A stretch of 59,551 nucleotides of DNA from Fulvivirga imtechensis AK7 (lineage in GTDB: Bacteria; Bacteroidota; Bacteroidia; Cytophagales; Cyclobacteriaceae): contig NZ_AMZN01000111.1 of the NCBI RefSeq assembly GCF_000331535.1, positions 1 through 59,551 of the forward strand. Direction: 5' to 3'. The notes beneath the pieces were generated by a model, which worked only from the letters and a program-made list of their open reading frames with translations, was not told where the DNA came from and made no database searches. This document shows, piece by piece, positions 7,384 to 15,641 of the stretch (positions are counted from its first letter, which is position 1; every line of letters begins with the position of its first letter). Made by a program: the position numbers and the translations under genes.

Positions 7384-9312
7384 GTGGCAACGAAAAATCA
7401 ACAAAAACCGGAAATTCCAGGATCAGCGAAGGGGGCGTGGGTTATTCTGACATTGCTGGTCGTGTTCATTACCATCATATCGTTAGTCAGGTTTTTTCCT
7501 TCTCCCAAAGAGATCACGTGGCAAACTTTTGAAAAAGAGATGTTGGAAAGGAATGCCGTTGAAAAAATTGTGGTGATCAATAAGGAGATTGCACGTGTTT
7601 ATATAAAAGCGGAATTTGCTAACGATTCTGTGTTTAGCGATGATTTGAAATCTCCCTTGGGAGTAAACACCGGGCCTCACTATTCTTTTAACATCGGTTC
7701 TGTGGAAGCCTTTGAGCGAAAGTTGGAGGAAGCCCAAAGTGATTTACCTCCATATGAGCGGGTAAGCGTACGATACGAGGAAAAGCGGCATTGGAATGAA
7801 CTCATTTCATGGTTGATCCCTCTTGCACTTTTGTTTTTTCTTTTTCGCCTGTTTACCCGCGTACAGGGTGGCGGAACAGGCGGTACTTCTATTTTTAGTT
7901 TCGGAAGGTCAACAGCCAGGCTGCAGGAAAATGAGAACAAGAGTAATATTACTTTTGATCATGTAGCGGGTTTGGAGGAAGCCAAACAAGAGGTAAAGGA
8001 AATTGTGGACTTCTTAAAGAATCCTCAACATTACACTAAACTTGGCGCCAAGATCCCGAAAGGCGTTATGATCGTTGGGCCTCCGGGAACGGGCAAGACC
8101 CTCCTTGCAAAAGCGGTGGCCGGAGAGGCTCAGGTGCCATTCTTTTCCTTATCGGGTGCTGAATTCATAGAGATGTTTGTGGGTGTAGGGGCTTCACGTG
8201 TACGCGACCTTTTTAAAAGGGCGAAAGAGAAGGCGCCATGTATTGTATTTATTGATGAGATCGATGCCGTGGGAAGAACAAGGGGAAAGAATACATTTTA
8301 TTCCGGAGCCAATGATGAGCGTGAAAGTACACTCGATCAGTTGCTTACCGAAATGGACGGATTTGGGTCCAATACAGGAGTAATTGTACTTGCAGCTACC
8401 AACAGGGCGGATATACTTGATCCGGCCCTGCTACGTCCGGGCAGGTTTGACCGGCATATTTACCTGGAACTGCCCAACCTTTCCGAGCGTAAGGCGATTT
8501 TCACGGTACACCTGAAGCCCCTGGTTCTGGAAGAGAATATCGACCTGGATTTTCTCGCCTCGCAGACTCCTGGTTTTTCAGGTGCTGATATAGCCAATAT
8601 TTGTAACGAAGCGGCCCTGATAGCAGCACGTAAGAAGAAGGACAGGGTTGAAAAACAAGACTTTCTTGATGCTATGGACAGGATCATAGCCGGCTTGGAG
8701 AAGAAGAGCAAGATCATTTCTGCTGAAGAGAAGCAGATTATAGCCTATCATGAAGCGGGGCATGCGATCGTTAGCTGGTTATTACCGCAAATCGATCCGC
8801 TAATGAAAGTTTCGATCATTCCACGGGGGAAATCATTGGGTGCCGCATGGTATTTACCCGAGGAGCGGCAGATCATGAGGTATTCCCATTTTGCCGAGAG
8901 ACTTGCCGCAGCCCTTGCCGGCCGTGCCGCTGAAGAACTCGTTTTCGGTGAGGTATCGTCAGGCGCAGTTGACGACCTGGAAAAGGTCACCAAAGAGGCT
9001 TATGCTATTGTTGCATACTTTGGTTTTAACAAAAAGATAGGCAACATTAGCTTTTATGATTCCACTGGTCGCTCCGAGAGTAGTTTCCAAAAACCCTATA
9101 GCGAAGAAACAGCCAAAATGATAGACGAAGAAGTTCGGAAGTTGGTAGATGAAAGCTATGAACAGGCCAAAACAGTGCTTTCACAACACAAGAAGGAATT
9201 GGTGACCATCGCCGAACTGCTGCTAAAGAAAGAGGTGATCTATAAAGAGGAACTGGAGAAAATATTAGGCGTCCGCAACCAGGAACAGGAATTAAAACTA
9301 GTCGTAGTATAG
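7384..9312 (+). CDS. ftsH: ATP-dependent zinc metalloprotease FtsH
   Basis: Membrane-anchored AAA+ protease that unfolds and degrades membrane and regulatory proteins as a cytosol-facing hexamer. Residues about 17-37 form a first membrane helix, about 40-135 the extracytoplasmic domain, and about 139-157 a second helix. The AAA module has Walker A GPPGTGKT from residue 232, Walker [10 protein letters not shown] near 284-292 and the [22 protein letters not shown]. The peptidase module has the zinc motif HEAGH at 456-460 and a downstream Asp in [12 protein letters not shown]. Length (642) is usual. It starts at GTG 7384. A possible Crp/Fnr-like operator lies upstream. Its setting among stress genes suggests an accessory, stress-induced FtsH, but whether another copy exists elsewhere cannot be seen. 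Confidence 0.95.
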   Translation: MATKNQQKPEIPGSAKGAWVILTLLVVFITIISLVRFFPSPKEITWQTFEKEMLERNAVEKIVVINKEIARVYIKAEFANDSVFSDDLKSPLGVNTGPHYSFNIGSVEAFERKLEEAQSDLPPYERVSVRYEEKRHWNELISWLIPLALLFFLFRLFTRVQGGGTGGTSIFSFGRSTARLQENENKSNITFDHVAGLEEAKQEVKEIVDFLKNPQHYTKLGAKIPKGVMIVGPPGTGKTLLAKAVAGEAQVPFFSLSGAEFIEMFVGVGASRVRDLFKRAKEKAPCIVFIDEIDAVGRTRGKNTFYSGANDERESTLDQLLTEMDGFGSNTGVIVLAATNRADILDPALLRPGRFDRHIYLELPNLSERKAIFTVHLKPLVLEENIDLDFLASQTPGFSGADIANICNEAALIAARKKKDRVEKQDFLDAMDRIIAGLEKKSKIISAEEKQIIAYHEAGHAIVSWLLPQIDPLMKVSIIPRGKSLGAAWYLPEERQIMRYSHFAERLAAALAGRAAEELVFGEVSSGAVDDLEKVTKEAYAIVAYFGFNKKIGNISFYDSTGRSESSFQKPYSEETAKMIDEEVRKLVDESYEQAKTVLSQHKKELVTIAELLLKKEVIYKEELEKILGVRNQEQELKLVVV

Positions 9313-9394
9313 CTGGTAGCTGGTAGCTGGTAGCTGGTAGCTGGTAGCTGGTAGCTGGTCACTGGTTGTTGGTCACTGGTCATTGGTCATTGGT
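9310..9394. repeat. heptanucleotide repeat (TAGCTGG)7 with degenerate units
   Basis: Seven perfect TAGCTGG units start in the ftsH stop region. Degenerate 7-bp units ending in TGG follow in phase (TCACTGG, TTGTTGG, TCATTGG). The family consensus is the reverse complement of the CCAGTAN units at 68-178. Confidence 0.85.
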
Positions 9395-9402
9395 TTCTTG
9401 TA

Positions 9403-9441
9403 AGGAAAGCTTTACTAGTCCTTATAGGCTTAGTAAAGCAA
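9403..9441. repeat. interspersed hairpin repeat, solo copy
   Basis: Imperfect palindrome with arms GCTTTACTA / TAGTAAAGC around GTCCTTATAGGCT, preceded by GGAAA. It is identical to the core of the ~270-bp repeats at 3011-4003 but stands alone here. Confidence 0.8.
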
Positions 9442-9521
9442 CATTTGTAACAATACTCAATGCTCAGGGGCTCAGGACTAAATATTCAGGACTCTACTTG
9501 CCTACTGCCTACCCAATGTTT

Positions 9522-9687
9522 CTAGTGTTGAGTTAAGTGTACTGTGCCGTATAAGTTGCAGTTATTTTTGTTCCAGGCAACGCAAAAAATATGAGCATAG
9601 CCATAGCTACGTAAGTATTTTTTAAGGCAGCATGGGACAAAAAGAACAAAGCTTGGTATGGCTAAAGTATGCTTAACTTAACACTAG
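9522..9687. mobile_element. MITE-like element, 166 bp, family B
   Basis: Outer inverted repeats CTAGTGTTGAGTTAAG (9522-9537) and CTTAACTTAACACTAG (9672-9687) match at 15 of 16 positions. The symmetry continues imperfectly for about 35 bp (GTTAAGtgTACTgTgCCgTA against GTTAAGcaTACTtTaGCCaTA). No coding capacity. The ends start with TAGTGTT, similar to family A. Confidence 0.7.
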
Positions 9688-9767
9688 TTACTGGGCTACT
9701 TCTGGTGAAAAATCCGAGAACTGAGAATTACGAACTGAGAAACTGAGAACACAAATCCCGGTATATA

Positions 9768-9811
9768 ATGATGTGTATCATCGACTTGTGGCTCATGCTC
9801 ATGTAACTTAC
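9768..9811 (+). promoter_or_regulatory. Crp/Fnr-like operator and -7 box before YtxH gene
   Basis: Perfect palindrome ATGATgtgtATCAT at 9768-9781, then after exactly 22 nt TAACTTAC (9804-9811). The predicted start near 9815 gives a leader of about 22 nt before ATG 9837. Confidence 0.75.
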
Positions 9812-9836
9812 GGATATAACAAAAAAACTAACAACA

Positions 9837-10085
9837 ATGACTACTGGAAAAGCATTATTAGGCGTATTGGCAGGGATTGCCGCAGGCGCTGTGCTGGGAC
9901 TATTATTTGCTCCCGAAAAAGGATCTGACACGAGGAAAACGCTACTGAAAAAGGGTGAAGGCCTTGCAAGCGACCTGAACCATAAGATCGATGAGAAATT
10001 TCAGGAACTTATCGGTGCTGTTACCGGCAAGACCAAAAAACCTGTAGCGGAAAATGAAGTTGTTAAAAAAGAAAAAGTGAGTTAG
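9837..10085 (+). CDS. YtxH domain-containing small membrane protein
   Basis: Protein of 82 residues. The N-terminal part is one glycine-rich membrane helix (LLGVLAGIAAGAVLGLLFAP, residues about 6-25) followed directly by EKGSDTRK, the hallmark of the YtxH family. The remainder is a charged, amphipathic helical tail rich in Lys and Glu. YtxH proteins are linked to general stress in Firmicutes and Bacteroidetes, but the molecular role is not known. It is followed after 2 nt by the PEBP-like gene at 10088, so the two form an operon under the regulon-type promoter at 9768-9811. Confidence 0.85.
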   Translation: MTTGKALLGVLAGIAAGAVLGLLFAPEKGSDTRKTLLKKGEGLASDLNHKIDEKFQELIGAVTGKTKKPVAENEVVKKEKVS

Positions 10086-10087
10086 TA

Positions 10088-10561
10088 ATGTTGAAGCAAG
10101 AAACCCCAATCGATTATAAGGTGCTGGAGGTTTCGAGCAGGGCGTTTAGACCACATGGTGCTATTCCTGCAAAATACACATGTGAGGGGGACGATGTTAA
10201 CCCACCGTTAGATATCAAAGACATACCATCAGCGGCAAAAAGCCTTGTATTGATGGTTGAAGACCCCGATGCTCCGCGCGGAACCTGGCTGCACTGGCTT
10301 GTATGGAACATTCCGGTTACGCACCGGATAAGAGAGGATGATGTACCCGGGGATCAGGGATTAAATGATTTTGAGAGGGTTAATTATGGCGGACCATGTC
10401 CCCCGAGCGGCACACACCGGTATTTTTTTAAAGTGTATGCACTGGATTGCTTACTTGACCTTCCAAGAGGATCTACCAGGAAGGAAGTTGATGAAGCCAT
10501 GAGTAGTCATATCATAGCCTACGGAGATATAGTAGGGATATATAAAAAAAGGAATTTATAA
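10088..10561 (+). CDS. YbhB/YbcL family (PEBP-like) protein
   Basis: Protein of 157 residues in the phosphatidylethanolamine-binding / Raf kinase inhibitor-like fold. Diagnostic motifs are PAKYTCEGDDVNPPL (about 25-39), MVEDPDAPRGTWLHWLVWNI (about 56-75, holding the conserved DPDxP and HW anion-site residues) and GGPCPPSGTHRYFFKVYALD (about 98-117, with the GxxPPxGxHRY signature). No signal peptide is seen, so it is probably cytosolic. Bacterial members lack an agreed function. It is the second gene of the YtxH operon, whose promoter carries a perfect Crp/Fnr-like operator. A MITE-like element begins 3 bp after its stop codon. Confidence 0.92.
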   Translation: MLKQETPIDYKVLEVSSRAFRPHGAIPAKYTCEGDDVNPPLDIKDIPSAAKSLVLMVEDPDAPRGTWLHWLVWNIPVTHRIREDDVPGDQGLNDFERVNYGGPCPPSGTHRYFFKVYALDCLLDLPRGSTRKEVDEAMSSHIIAYGDIVGIYKKRNL

Positions 10562-10564
10562 AAA

Positions 10565-10680
10565 TAAGTCTCTAAGAAAAAGCCAATGTCCGCGCTTGCC
10601 CCAAAAATGCTCTTTCCCGGGCACTCCTCTTTTGGGCTTCATCCCGCTGTTTGGCGGGAACGTTTCTTAAAAAGTCACTA
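10565..10680. mobile_element. MITE-like element, family A, shortened copy
   Basis: The left end AGTCTCTAAGAAAAAGCCAA and the inner GGCGGGAACGTTTCTTAAA match the copies at 34657-34804 and (inverted) 14979-15123. The right end is degenerate and stops at GTCACTA. About 116 bp, no coding capacity. Confidence 0.7.
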
Positions 10681-10705
10681 CTTATAACTAAGCAATGGAA
10701 TACCT

Positions 10706-10961
10706 GGCGTTTGACGGTTCAAAACCGTCAGACGCCTATAGGTGTACTTCCCAAAACATATGACTCCTATCTCCCGCCCACCGCAATTTTATCCACTGCC
10801 GGTTGCATGGATCGTACTCATATCCGTACTGACGGTTTTGAACCGTACAGACAGGGTCATCATCTCTGATGAGATCATGTAGGTGCCCGGTGAAGTGCTG
10901 AAAAACTGACGATGGGTGCATAATAAGTCTGGCGTCAGACGGATCCAAACCGTCAGACGCC
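10706..10961. repeat. cluster of three REP-like palindromes
   Basis: Imperfect palindromes at 10706-10736 (GGCGTTTGACGGTT-caa-AACCGTCAGACGCC), 10828-10851 (CTGACGGTT-ttg-AACCGTaCAG core) and 10931-10961 (GGCGTCAGACGG...CCGTCAGACGCC). A fourth, related palindrome is at 49769-49800. No gene lies in this stretch. Confidence 0.8.
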
Positions 10962-11018
10962 TAAACATTAGCACCGGCTAGTCAATACATTGGTGATGAT
11001 TTCTCTCATACCACATGA

Positions 11019-11062
11019 AAGACCCAGGTCATTTATTTCTGTAAGGTACTCCGTTAACTTAG
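11019..11062 (+). promoter_or_regulatory. Crp/Fnr-like operator and -7 box before small membrane protein
   Basis: AAGACccagGTCAT at 11019-11032 (one half-site perfect, the other degenerate). After exactly 22 nt comes TAACTTAG (11055-11062). The predicted start near 11066 lies about 21 nt before ATG 11087. Confidence 0.65.
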
Positions 11063-11086
11063 TCCTTCAACTTAACCACTACAACT

Positions 11087-11239
11087 ATGAGAACAATAAA
11101 ATCCGAGGTGGGATGGGGGCGGTCGCGGGTGCGTGGACCACACATTCGATATCTGGTTGCTGCTATATTAATTGCTTTTATGATGGCGATATTAATAGGA
11201 TCAGCTATTATGATGTTCATAAGTGTGTTTTTCTATTGA
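11087..11239 (+). CDS. small membrane protein, 50 residues
   Basis: Short reading frame starting MRTIKSEVGWGRSR and ending FFY. A basic N-terminus is followed by one long hydrophobic segment at about residues 23-49 (LVAAILIAFMMAILIG, then SAIMMFISVFF), giving a positive-inside single-span topology. It has a well-placed ATG about 21 nt after the predicted start of a regulon-type promoter, which is the main reason to believe it. It overlaps a longer open frame in another phase (10990-11259) that lacks such support. It is probably co-transcribed with the gene at 11312, 72 nt downstream. Function unknown. Confidence 0.6.
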   Translation: MRTIKSEVGWGRSRVRGPHIRYLVAAILIAFMMAILIGSAIMMFISVFFY

Positions 11240-11311
11240 TCATCAGTCCGATCTTGTAGAGCGATCCCCCATTTTTGATATCTTCGGCAACTTAGCTTTA
11301 AAACTTAGATC

Positions 11312-11884
11312 ATGAAAGTACCCCGTGTGAAGCTACCGGGAGCCAGGGGGCAGGAAGAGATCACTCACGTCAGTTTGTGGATAGATACCTATGACGATAT
11401 ATTTTCAGGCTTTGACCCCAGGTCTTTTTCGGAGCGCGCGCTTTCTGACGATTTTATCATGCAGGTAAGGAAGGTTTCCAAAGAGATCAGAACGAAGATA
11501 TCAGTGCTGAAGTTGCTGGTCCCGGCAGGCACGCAGCATACGGAACATGAAAGAATGATCAGAAAACGTCTTCAGAATTACTTTTACAATATGTATCAGC
11601 AGTTGTATGAAGAATACCGGTCAGTGAAGGTAAGAGGAGTATACTTCACTATTTCCGGTCTTAGTCTGATGATCATCGCCAGCTACCTGTCTTACCTGAA
11701 TTTGGCCGATTTTTATACCAGTCTGTTGCTTGTATTATCCGAGCCTGGCGGGTGGTTCCTTTTCTGGACAGGCCTCGATCACCTGGTCACTTTCTCAAGA
11801 AGCCAGAAGAATGAAATGGACTTTTATACCAGGATGTCTAACGTGCATGTGGAGTTTGGCGCTTACGGAAGTGGTAGCCAGTAA
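11312..11884 (+). CDS. uncharacterised membrane protein with two C-terminal helices
   Basis: Protein of 190 residues that I do not recognise. Residues about 1-100 are soluble and charged (THVSLWIDTYDDIFSGFDPR near the start, then a helical stretch). Residues about 106-126 (YFTISGLSLMIIASYLSYL) and about 132-155 (SLLLVLSEPGGWFLFWTGLD) form two membrane segments, so both termini probably face the cytosol. It follows the 50-residue membrane protein and seems to share its promoter. It is followed by a new operator at 11911. Its place among stress-regulated genes is the only hint to its role. Confidence 0.75.
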   Translation: MKVPRVKLPGARGQEEITHVSLWIDTYDDIFSGFDPRSFSERALSDDFIMQVRKVSKEIRTKISVLKLLVPAGTQHTEHERMIRKRLQNYFYNMYQQLYEEYRSVKVRGVYFTISGLSLMIIASYLSYLNLADFYTSLLLVLSEPGGWFLFWTGLDHLVTFSRSQKNEMDFYTRMSNVHVEFGAYGSGSQ

Positions 11885-11910
11885 GGTAGGGCTACGATCA
11901 TCTACAATTG

Positions 11911-11954
11911 ATGACAGGGGTCATGGAACACCTTTTGTTTGTGCTATAACTTCA
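11911..11954 (+). promoter_or_regulatory. Crp/Fnr-like operator and -7 box before 11974 gene
   Basis: Perfect palindrome ATGACaggGGTCAT at 11911-11924, then after exactly 22 nt TAACTTCA (11947-11954). The predicted start near 11958 leaves a leader of about 16 nt before ATG 11974. Confidence 0.75.
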
Positions 11955-11973
11955 TTACCAAAGCCATAAAGCC

Positions 11974-12705
11974 ATGTTTAGAATTGTACCAGTAGCGGGT
12001 TTAATTGTTGTACTAATATGCTCTCCTGCAGAGTCGCAGCATCTGGATGGTGGCTTTGGATACGGTTATTTCGGGGCTGCATGGAATATATCACCTGACA
12101 TTCAGCAAGATATTGAGAACCGGGCGTTTCTGGGTCCCGGGTTCAGCTTTGATCTGCCGGGCAGACTCCTTGGAGGTGGAGGATACGGCCTGTTCTATAA
12201 CAGGATGCTGCTTGGCGGCAGTGGTTTTGCTTATCGGATATCAGGCGCCACCAATCGGGGAGAGGCCACACTTTCTCAGGGAGGTGGTTTTGTTAATATA
12301 GGGTATATCACCCTGTTAAAAGATAACATATTTGGCTTTCCATATGTTGGGATAGGTGGGTATAGTATAAATTTGAGACTTAAAAATTATACCTCTGATG
12401 AATCATTTGAACTGGGAAACCAATTGGTAGAGCCGGGAGGATACATGGATCTAACTACACGAGGGATAAGTATCGAAGCCGGGTATTCTTTGAAATTCCT
12501 GACCTTTTCATTGGCGGGTCCGGGCAGTCGTGGAGGTTTTATGATTGGCGTACAGGTAGGAACCTTCATTTCAGCCTTCAACAGCGGCTGGAATGAGGAA
12601 AATACTGGCGATGAAATAGCAATGCTTTCGAAACCAGGTACGTTTGCTCCTTACCTGCGGGTCACGATTGGCGGTGGAGGTTTTCACTATGAGGGATCAG
12701 ATTAA
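11974..12705 (+). CDS. exported glycine-rich protein, probably beta-rich
   Basis: Protein of 243 residues, not assigned to a named family. A signal peptide is clear (residues about 1-21, VAGLIVVLICSPAESQ). The mature part is rich in Gly, Phe and Tyr with alternating hydrophobic residues (GGFGYGYFGAAW, GGGGYGLFYNRML, FPYVGIGGYSINLRL), consistent with a small beta-barrel or another periplasmic/outer-membrane beta protein. It is preceded by one of the best operator/-7 box pairs in the window. It is followed after 26 nt by the methyltransferase at 12732, so the two form an operon. Outer-membrane placement is inferred. Confidence 0.75.
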   Translation: MFRIVPVAGLIVVLICSPAESQHLDGGFGYGYFGAAWNISPDIQQDIENRAFLGPGFSFDLPGRLLGGGGYGLFYNRMLLGGSGFAYRISGATNRGEATLSQGGGFVNIGYITLLKDNIFGFPYVGIGGYSINLRLKNYTSDESFELGNQLVEPGGYMDLTTRGISIEAGYSLKFLTFSLAGPGSRGGFMIGVQVGTFISAFNSGWNEENTGDEIAMLSKPGTFAPYLRVTIGGGGFHYEGSD

Positions 12706-12731
12706 TTTTTTTTAACAAAAAGAACCATATC

Positions 12732-13637
12732 ATGGCTGAGCAAAAAGACCTGGATTATACTTACACCACCATTGATGAGATCTTTCGCTTGAGTATCGGA
12801 GAAATGGGAGATTTCAGCGGTGCGAAATACGATGGTAACTTCTCTATGTCACTGGAAGCAGCTCAGCAGGCGAAACATCGTTTTATGGCCGAAAGTCTGA
12901 AAATCAATGGCGGCAGCCGTATTTTGGATATGGGTTGCGGCTGGGGGCCCTTTATGCACTATGCCATACGGGAATATCGCGCAACCTGTGTTGGGCTCAC
13001 ACTGTCCCGGGGACAGGCCGCAGCCTGCCGGAAAAATGGGCTGGATGTATATGTCAGGGACTGCCGGTATGTTAAACCGGAAGATTTCGGAATGTTTGAC
13101 GCTATAGCCAGCGTGGGCGCCTTTGAACATTTTTGTTCAGTTGAGGACTGGAAAGCAGGCAGGCAGGAAGAGGTTTATCGCAACTTTTTTGAAACTGTAT
13201 ACCACCTGTTACCAAAGGCGGGAAGGTTGTATCTGCAAACGATGACTTTCGGCAAAAATATGATCGATTATGACGATATCGATATTAATGCCGAAAAGGG
13301 ATCTGCTGAATATGTCTGTGCACTTATGGTAAAAGAGTTTCCGGGCTCATGGCTGCCGTATGGGCTGGAGATGGTAGAAAGGAATGCTCAACCTTACTTC
13401 CGGCTGGTCTCCCAAAGCAACGGCAGGCTTGATTATATTGAAACTATAGGACAGTGGAGAAAGAGGTTCAGGAGGTTTCATCCCAGAAAATACTGGCTGT
13501 ATTTGTCATTACTCCCAAAATACGCCACAGATGAAGAGTTTCGTCATCGTGTGGCTATATTCAGGACCAGCCCCAACCGGATATGTTTTGAAAGAGAGAT
13601 CATGGACCATTACCGGCTGGTATTTGAGAAAGTTTAG
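12732..13637 (+). CDS. class I SAM methyltransferase, cyclopropane-fatty-acid-synthase-like
   Basis: Protein of 301 residues with a Rossmann SAM-binding core: motif I RILDMGCGWGP (about 59-69), then GLTLSRGQAAACR (about 87-99) and the acidic loop VGAFEHF (about 122-128). These match the cyclopropane-fatty-acyl-phospholipid synthase / mycolic acid methyltransferase family, which methylates or cyclopropanates lipid double bonds using S-adenosylmethionine. It is shorter than classical Cfa (about 380 residues) and lacks the N-terminal lipid-binding domain, so the substrate is uncertain. It is the second gene after 11974 under a regulon-type promoter. Membrane lipid remodelling under stress would fit the context. 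Confidence 0.8.
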   Translation: MAEQKDLDYTYTTIDEIFRLSIGEMGDFSGAKYDGNFSMSLEAAQQAKHRFMAESLKINGGSRILDMGCGWGPFMHYAIREYRATCVGLTLSRGQAAACRKNGLDVYVRDCRYVKPEDFGMFDAIASVGAFEHFCSVEDWKAGRQEEVYRNFFETVYHLLPKAGRLYLQTMTFGKNMIDYDDIDINAEKGSAEYVCALMVKEFPGSWLPYGLEMVERNAQPYFRLVSQSNGRLDYIETIGQWRKRFRRFHPRKYWLYLSLLPKYATDEEFRHRVAIFRTSPNRICFEREIMDHYRLVFEKV

Positions 13638-13686
13638 ATATGAGATGTTGCATATACAGAGGTGGCCGTTAAGACATAAAGCAAAG

Positions 13687-13841
13687 TAGTGTCTGAGACT
13701 CACCATTCATCGTCATTGGTAACGAAGTACGGCTCCTCTCCGCAGATGTGCACTTAGAGGAGATTGTTTCGATTCTTTCCCCGAGGCGAGTCCGATACGA
13801 GCCCGGGACAGGTGATAACACGAGTTTTCTTTGAGACACTA
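13687..13841. mobile_element. MITE-like element, 155 bp, related to family A
   Basis: The left end TAGTGTCTGAGACTC and right end GAGTTTTCTTTGAGACACTA are inverted, sharing the outer TAGTGTCT and GAGTTTTC-type parts with family A ends. The inner sequence differs from the other copies. It ends 23 bp before the gene at 13865. Confidence 0.55.
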
Positions 13842-13864
13842 AGTACCTTTATACTCCCAAAATA

Positions 13865-14548
13865 ATGATAGATCAAGCAATATACAAAATTGGTTTTGCA
13901 GCAGGACTGGCTGCTTTCACTGCTACTTTGTCCTATGTAGTTGCACAAATTTTACAGCTAGCTGGCGTACTGAGGTTCCCACTTGATGAAATACTTATCT
14001 ATGGCACTTCTTTATGCATAGTTATTCCCTTTGTGCTGGAGATGCTGGCGCTCCATTACATCACGCCAGATGAGAAAAAATTCTGGAGCCATGCTGCGGT
14101 TATATTTTCAGTTGTATATGCTGTGTTTGTTACAGCGAATTATGTCGTGCAACTGGCAACGGTAATTCCAATGAAACTCAAAGGAGAGCTGGAAGAATTT
14201 ACAGTTCTTGAACAGACGCCACATTCCATGTTCTGGAACTACGATGCCATAGGTTATATTTTCATGGGTTTGGCCATGCTCATAGCGCTACCTGCATTTG
14301 AGAAGCATGGTTTTCAGAGATGGGTGAGGATCTCCTTTTTGGCGAATGCCATTATGACCCCCTTTATTTCCATTGTGTATTTTTATCCTACATTTTCAGA
14401 AACACTGTTATTTTTAGGCTTTCCCTGGGGAGTCACGGCTCCATTAGCCATGCTCATGCTGGCACTGATGTTAAGGAAGGAGAAGCAGCGTAGAATCCGA
14501 TCGAAAATTATTACCACATTGTCTGAATCAATGGCGGAAAAGCTATGA
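13865..14548 (+). CDS. uncharacterised multi-pass membrane protein
   Basis: Protein of 227 residues with about six hydrophobic segments (about 8-32, 40-62, 75-97, 125-146, 155-177 and 182-204) and a basic C-terminus (RKEKQRRIRSK). I do not recognise a family signature. There is no signal peptide beyond the first membrane helix. ATG 13865 follows a MITE-like element by 23 bp. No operator of the regulon type was found upstream. The neighbouring gene on the right is convergent and over 580 bp away. Confidence 0.7.
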   Translation: MIDQAIYKIGFAAGLAAFTATLSYVVAQILQLAGVLRFPLDEILIYGTSLCIVIPFVLEMLALHYITPDEKKFWSHAAVIFSVVYAVFVTANYVVQLATVIPMKLKGELEEFTVLEQTPHSMFWNYDAIGYIFMGLAMLIALPAFEKHGFQRWVRISFLANAIMTPFISIVYFYPTFSETLLFLGFPWGVTAPLAMLMLALMLRKEKQRRIRSKIITTLSESMAEKL

Positions 14549-14978
14549 TAGTAATTTTCCCAAGGGATACAGGAAGTTTTCTTACAGACACTACTTAACG
14601 TGAGTTTGATATAGTAAACCGATTAAATTGTATTTGTATCCAAAAAATAACCTAAAAACCGCTTTTGTGATCATTCTGTCTGTCCCAAACCTGCCTAACT
14701 TGCCTCAGGGGGGCACGAAGAATCTTACTAAGTTCAAGGATACTACAACAACTTAGGAAGATCCTTCCTCACGTACCAATGAACAAGTTTTCATTACATG
14801 CTGATAGTCAGATGATAGTATCATATTGCTCAGTTTGTAACTTTTGTGTCTATTTTGACTTTCATAGCATATGTCTTACTTTTTTGTTCCCGAAAGCTTT
14901 AAAGCTCGGGATAACAAAAAAAGTCAAGGCTGTGAGCAAATAGCTAAATTTCAATGCCTGCGATGACAAATCACCACC
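14549..14978. repeat. repeat-rich intergenic stretch with solo MITE end and strong hairpin
   Basis: GTTTTCTTACAGACACTA at 14577-14594 is a solo family-A MITE end. 14671-14715 (TCATTCTGTCTGTCCCAAAC and on) matches 56451-56494. 14878-14924 is a long hairpin with arms ACTTTTTTGTTcCCGA and TCGGGatAACAAAAAAAGT. 14925-14978 is an inverted match of 49672-49725. No gene seen. Confidence 0.75.
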
Positions 14979-15123
14979 TAGTGTTTGTAAGAAAACTCTA
15001 AGAGGCTTTAAGAAAACGTTAAGGTCAAGGCTTGTGAAGTGCCAAAAAGCGGAGCGTACTTGGGTACGTGAGCATTTTTGGGAGGAGCATAACGCAGACA
15101 TTGGCGTTTTCTTAGAGACACTA
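14979..15123. mobile_element. MITE-like element, family A, 145 bp
   Basis: Terminal inverted repeats TAGTGTttgtAAGAAAAC (14979-14996) and GTTTTCTTagagACACTA (15106-15123). The inner part is homologous, in inverse orientation, to 34657-34804 (shared AAAACGCCAAT, CCGCTTTTTGG and ACGTTTTCTTAAAGCC). It ends 7 bp beyond the marR stop. Confidence 0.8.
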
Positions 15124-15130
15124 CCTAAAG

Positions 15131-15586
15131 TCAGGTGGCGATACGGATCTTGTCAAGCAAAGTATTGAGTAATTTTGCTTCGTTGTGATCCAGATTTTCC
15201 AGTAAATGACTGAAATCCCGCACTTTTTCATCGGTGTTGGTCAGCAGGTTCAGGCCATTTTTTGAAATAGTCACCTCAACAGCTCTTCTGTCGTGGTCAG
15301 AATTTTCACGGTCGACCAAACCCTTGACACTGAGTCTTTGCACTATCCGGGAGGCATCACTCATTTTGTCGAGCATCCTTTCCTTGATCAGGTTAATGGA
15401 GCAGGAGTTAGGGTACTGCCCTCGTAAGATCCTGAGTACATTATACTGCTGACGAGTGATATCTATTGATTTAAAAAAGATATTCATCTCGTTGATGACA
15501 TGATTATGCGTATAAATAAGATTGATTAGCGCTTTGTGGTGCTCGCTCTGAAATTGTTTCTGTTTGATATCCTCTGATATTCCCAT
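15131..15586 (-). CDS. MarR family transcriptional regulator
   Basis: Protein of 151 residues with the winged helix-turn-helix layout of MarR: an N-terminal dimerisation helix, recognition region ITRQQYNVLRILRGQYPNS (about 43-61), DASRIVQRLSVKGLVDRENS (about 76-95), and a wing DRRAVEVTISKNGLNLL (about 98-114). Members usually repress nearby genes and respond to small ligands or oxidation. It is the last gene of a run queD-folE-marR on the minus strand, 55 nt after folE, and may be co-transcribed. The perfect palindrome AATGTTTAAACATT at 16749-16762 in front of queD is a possible operator, but nothing ties it to this protein. Confidence 0.85.
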   Translation of the reverse strand: MGISEDIKQKQFQSEHHKALINLIYTHNHVINEMNIFFKSIDITRQQYNVLRILRGQYPNSCSINLIKERMLDKMSDASRIVQRLSVKGLVDRENSDHDRRAVEVTISKNGLNLLTNTDEKVRDFSHLLENLDHNEAKLLNTLLDKIRIAT

Positions 15587-15641
15587 ATTGCCTTCATAAT
15601 TGATTTTCGGAGAATGAAGGTAATCACTTTTAGTTAAAATA

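Noticed and set aside
10990-11259. 89-residue open frame
   Set aside because: Its composition is irregular, it spans the operator and promoter at 11019-11062, and it overlaps the better-supported 50-residue membrane protein in another frame.
14812-14824. ATGATagtATCAT, a possible further regulon operator
   Set aside because: The spacer is 3 bp instead of 4, the nearest TAACTT (14838) is only 13 nt away instead of 22, and no gene follows on that strand.
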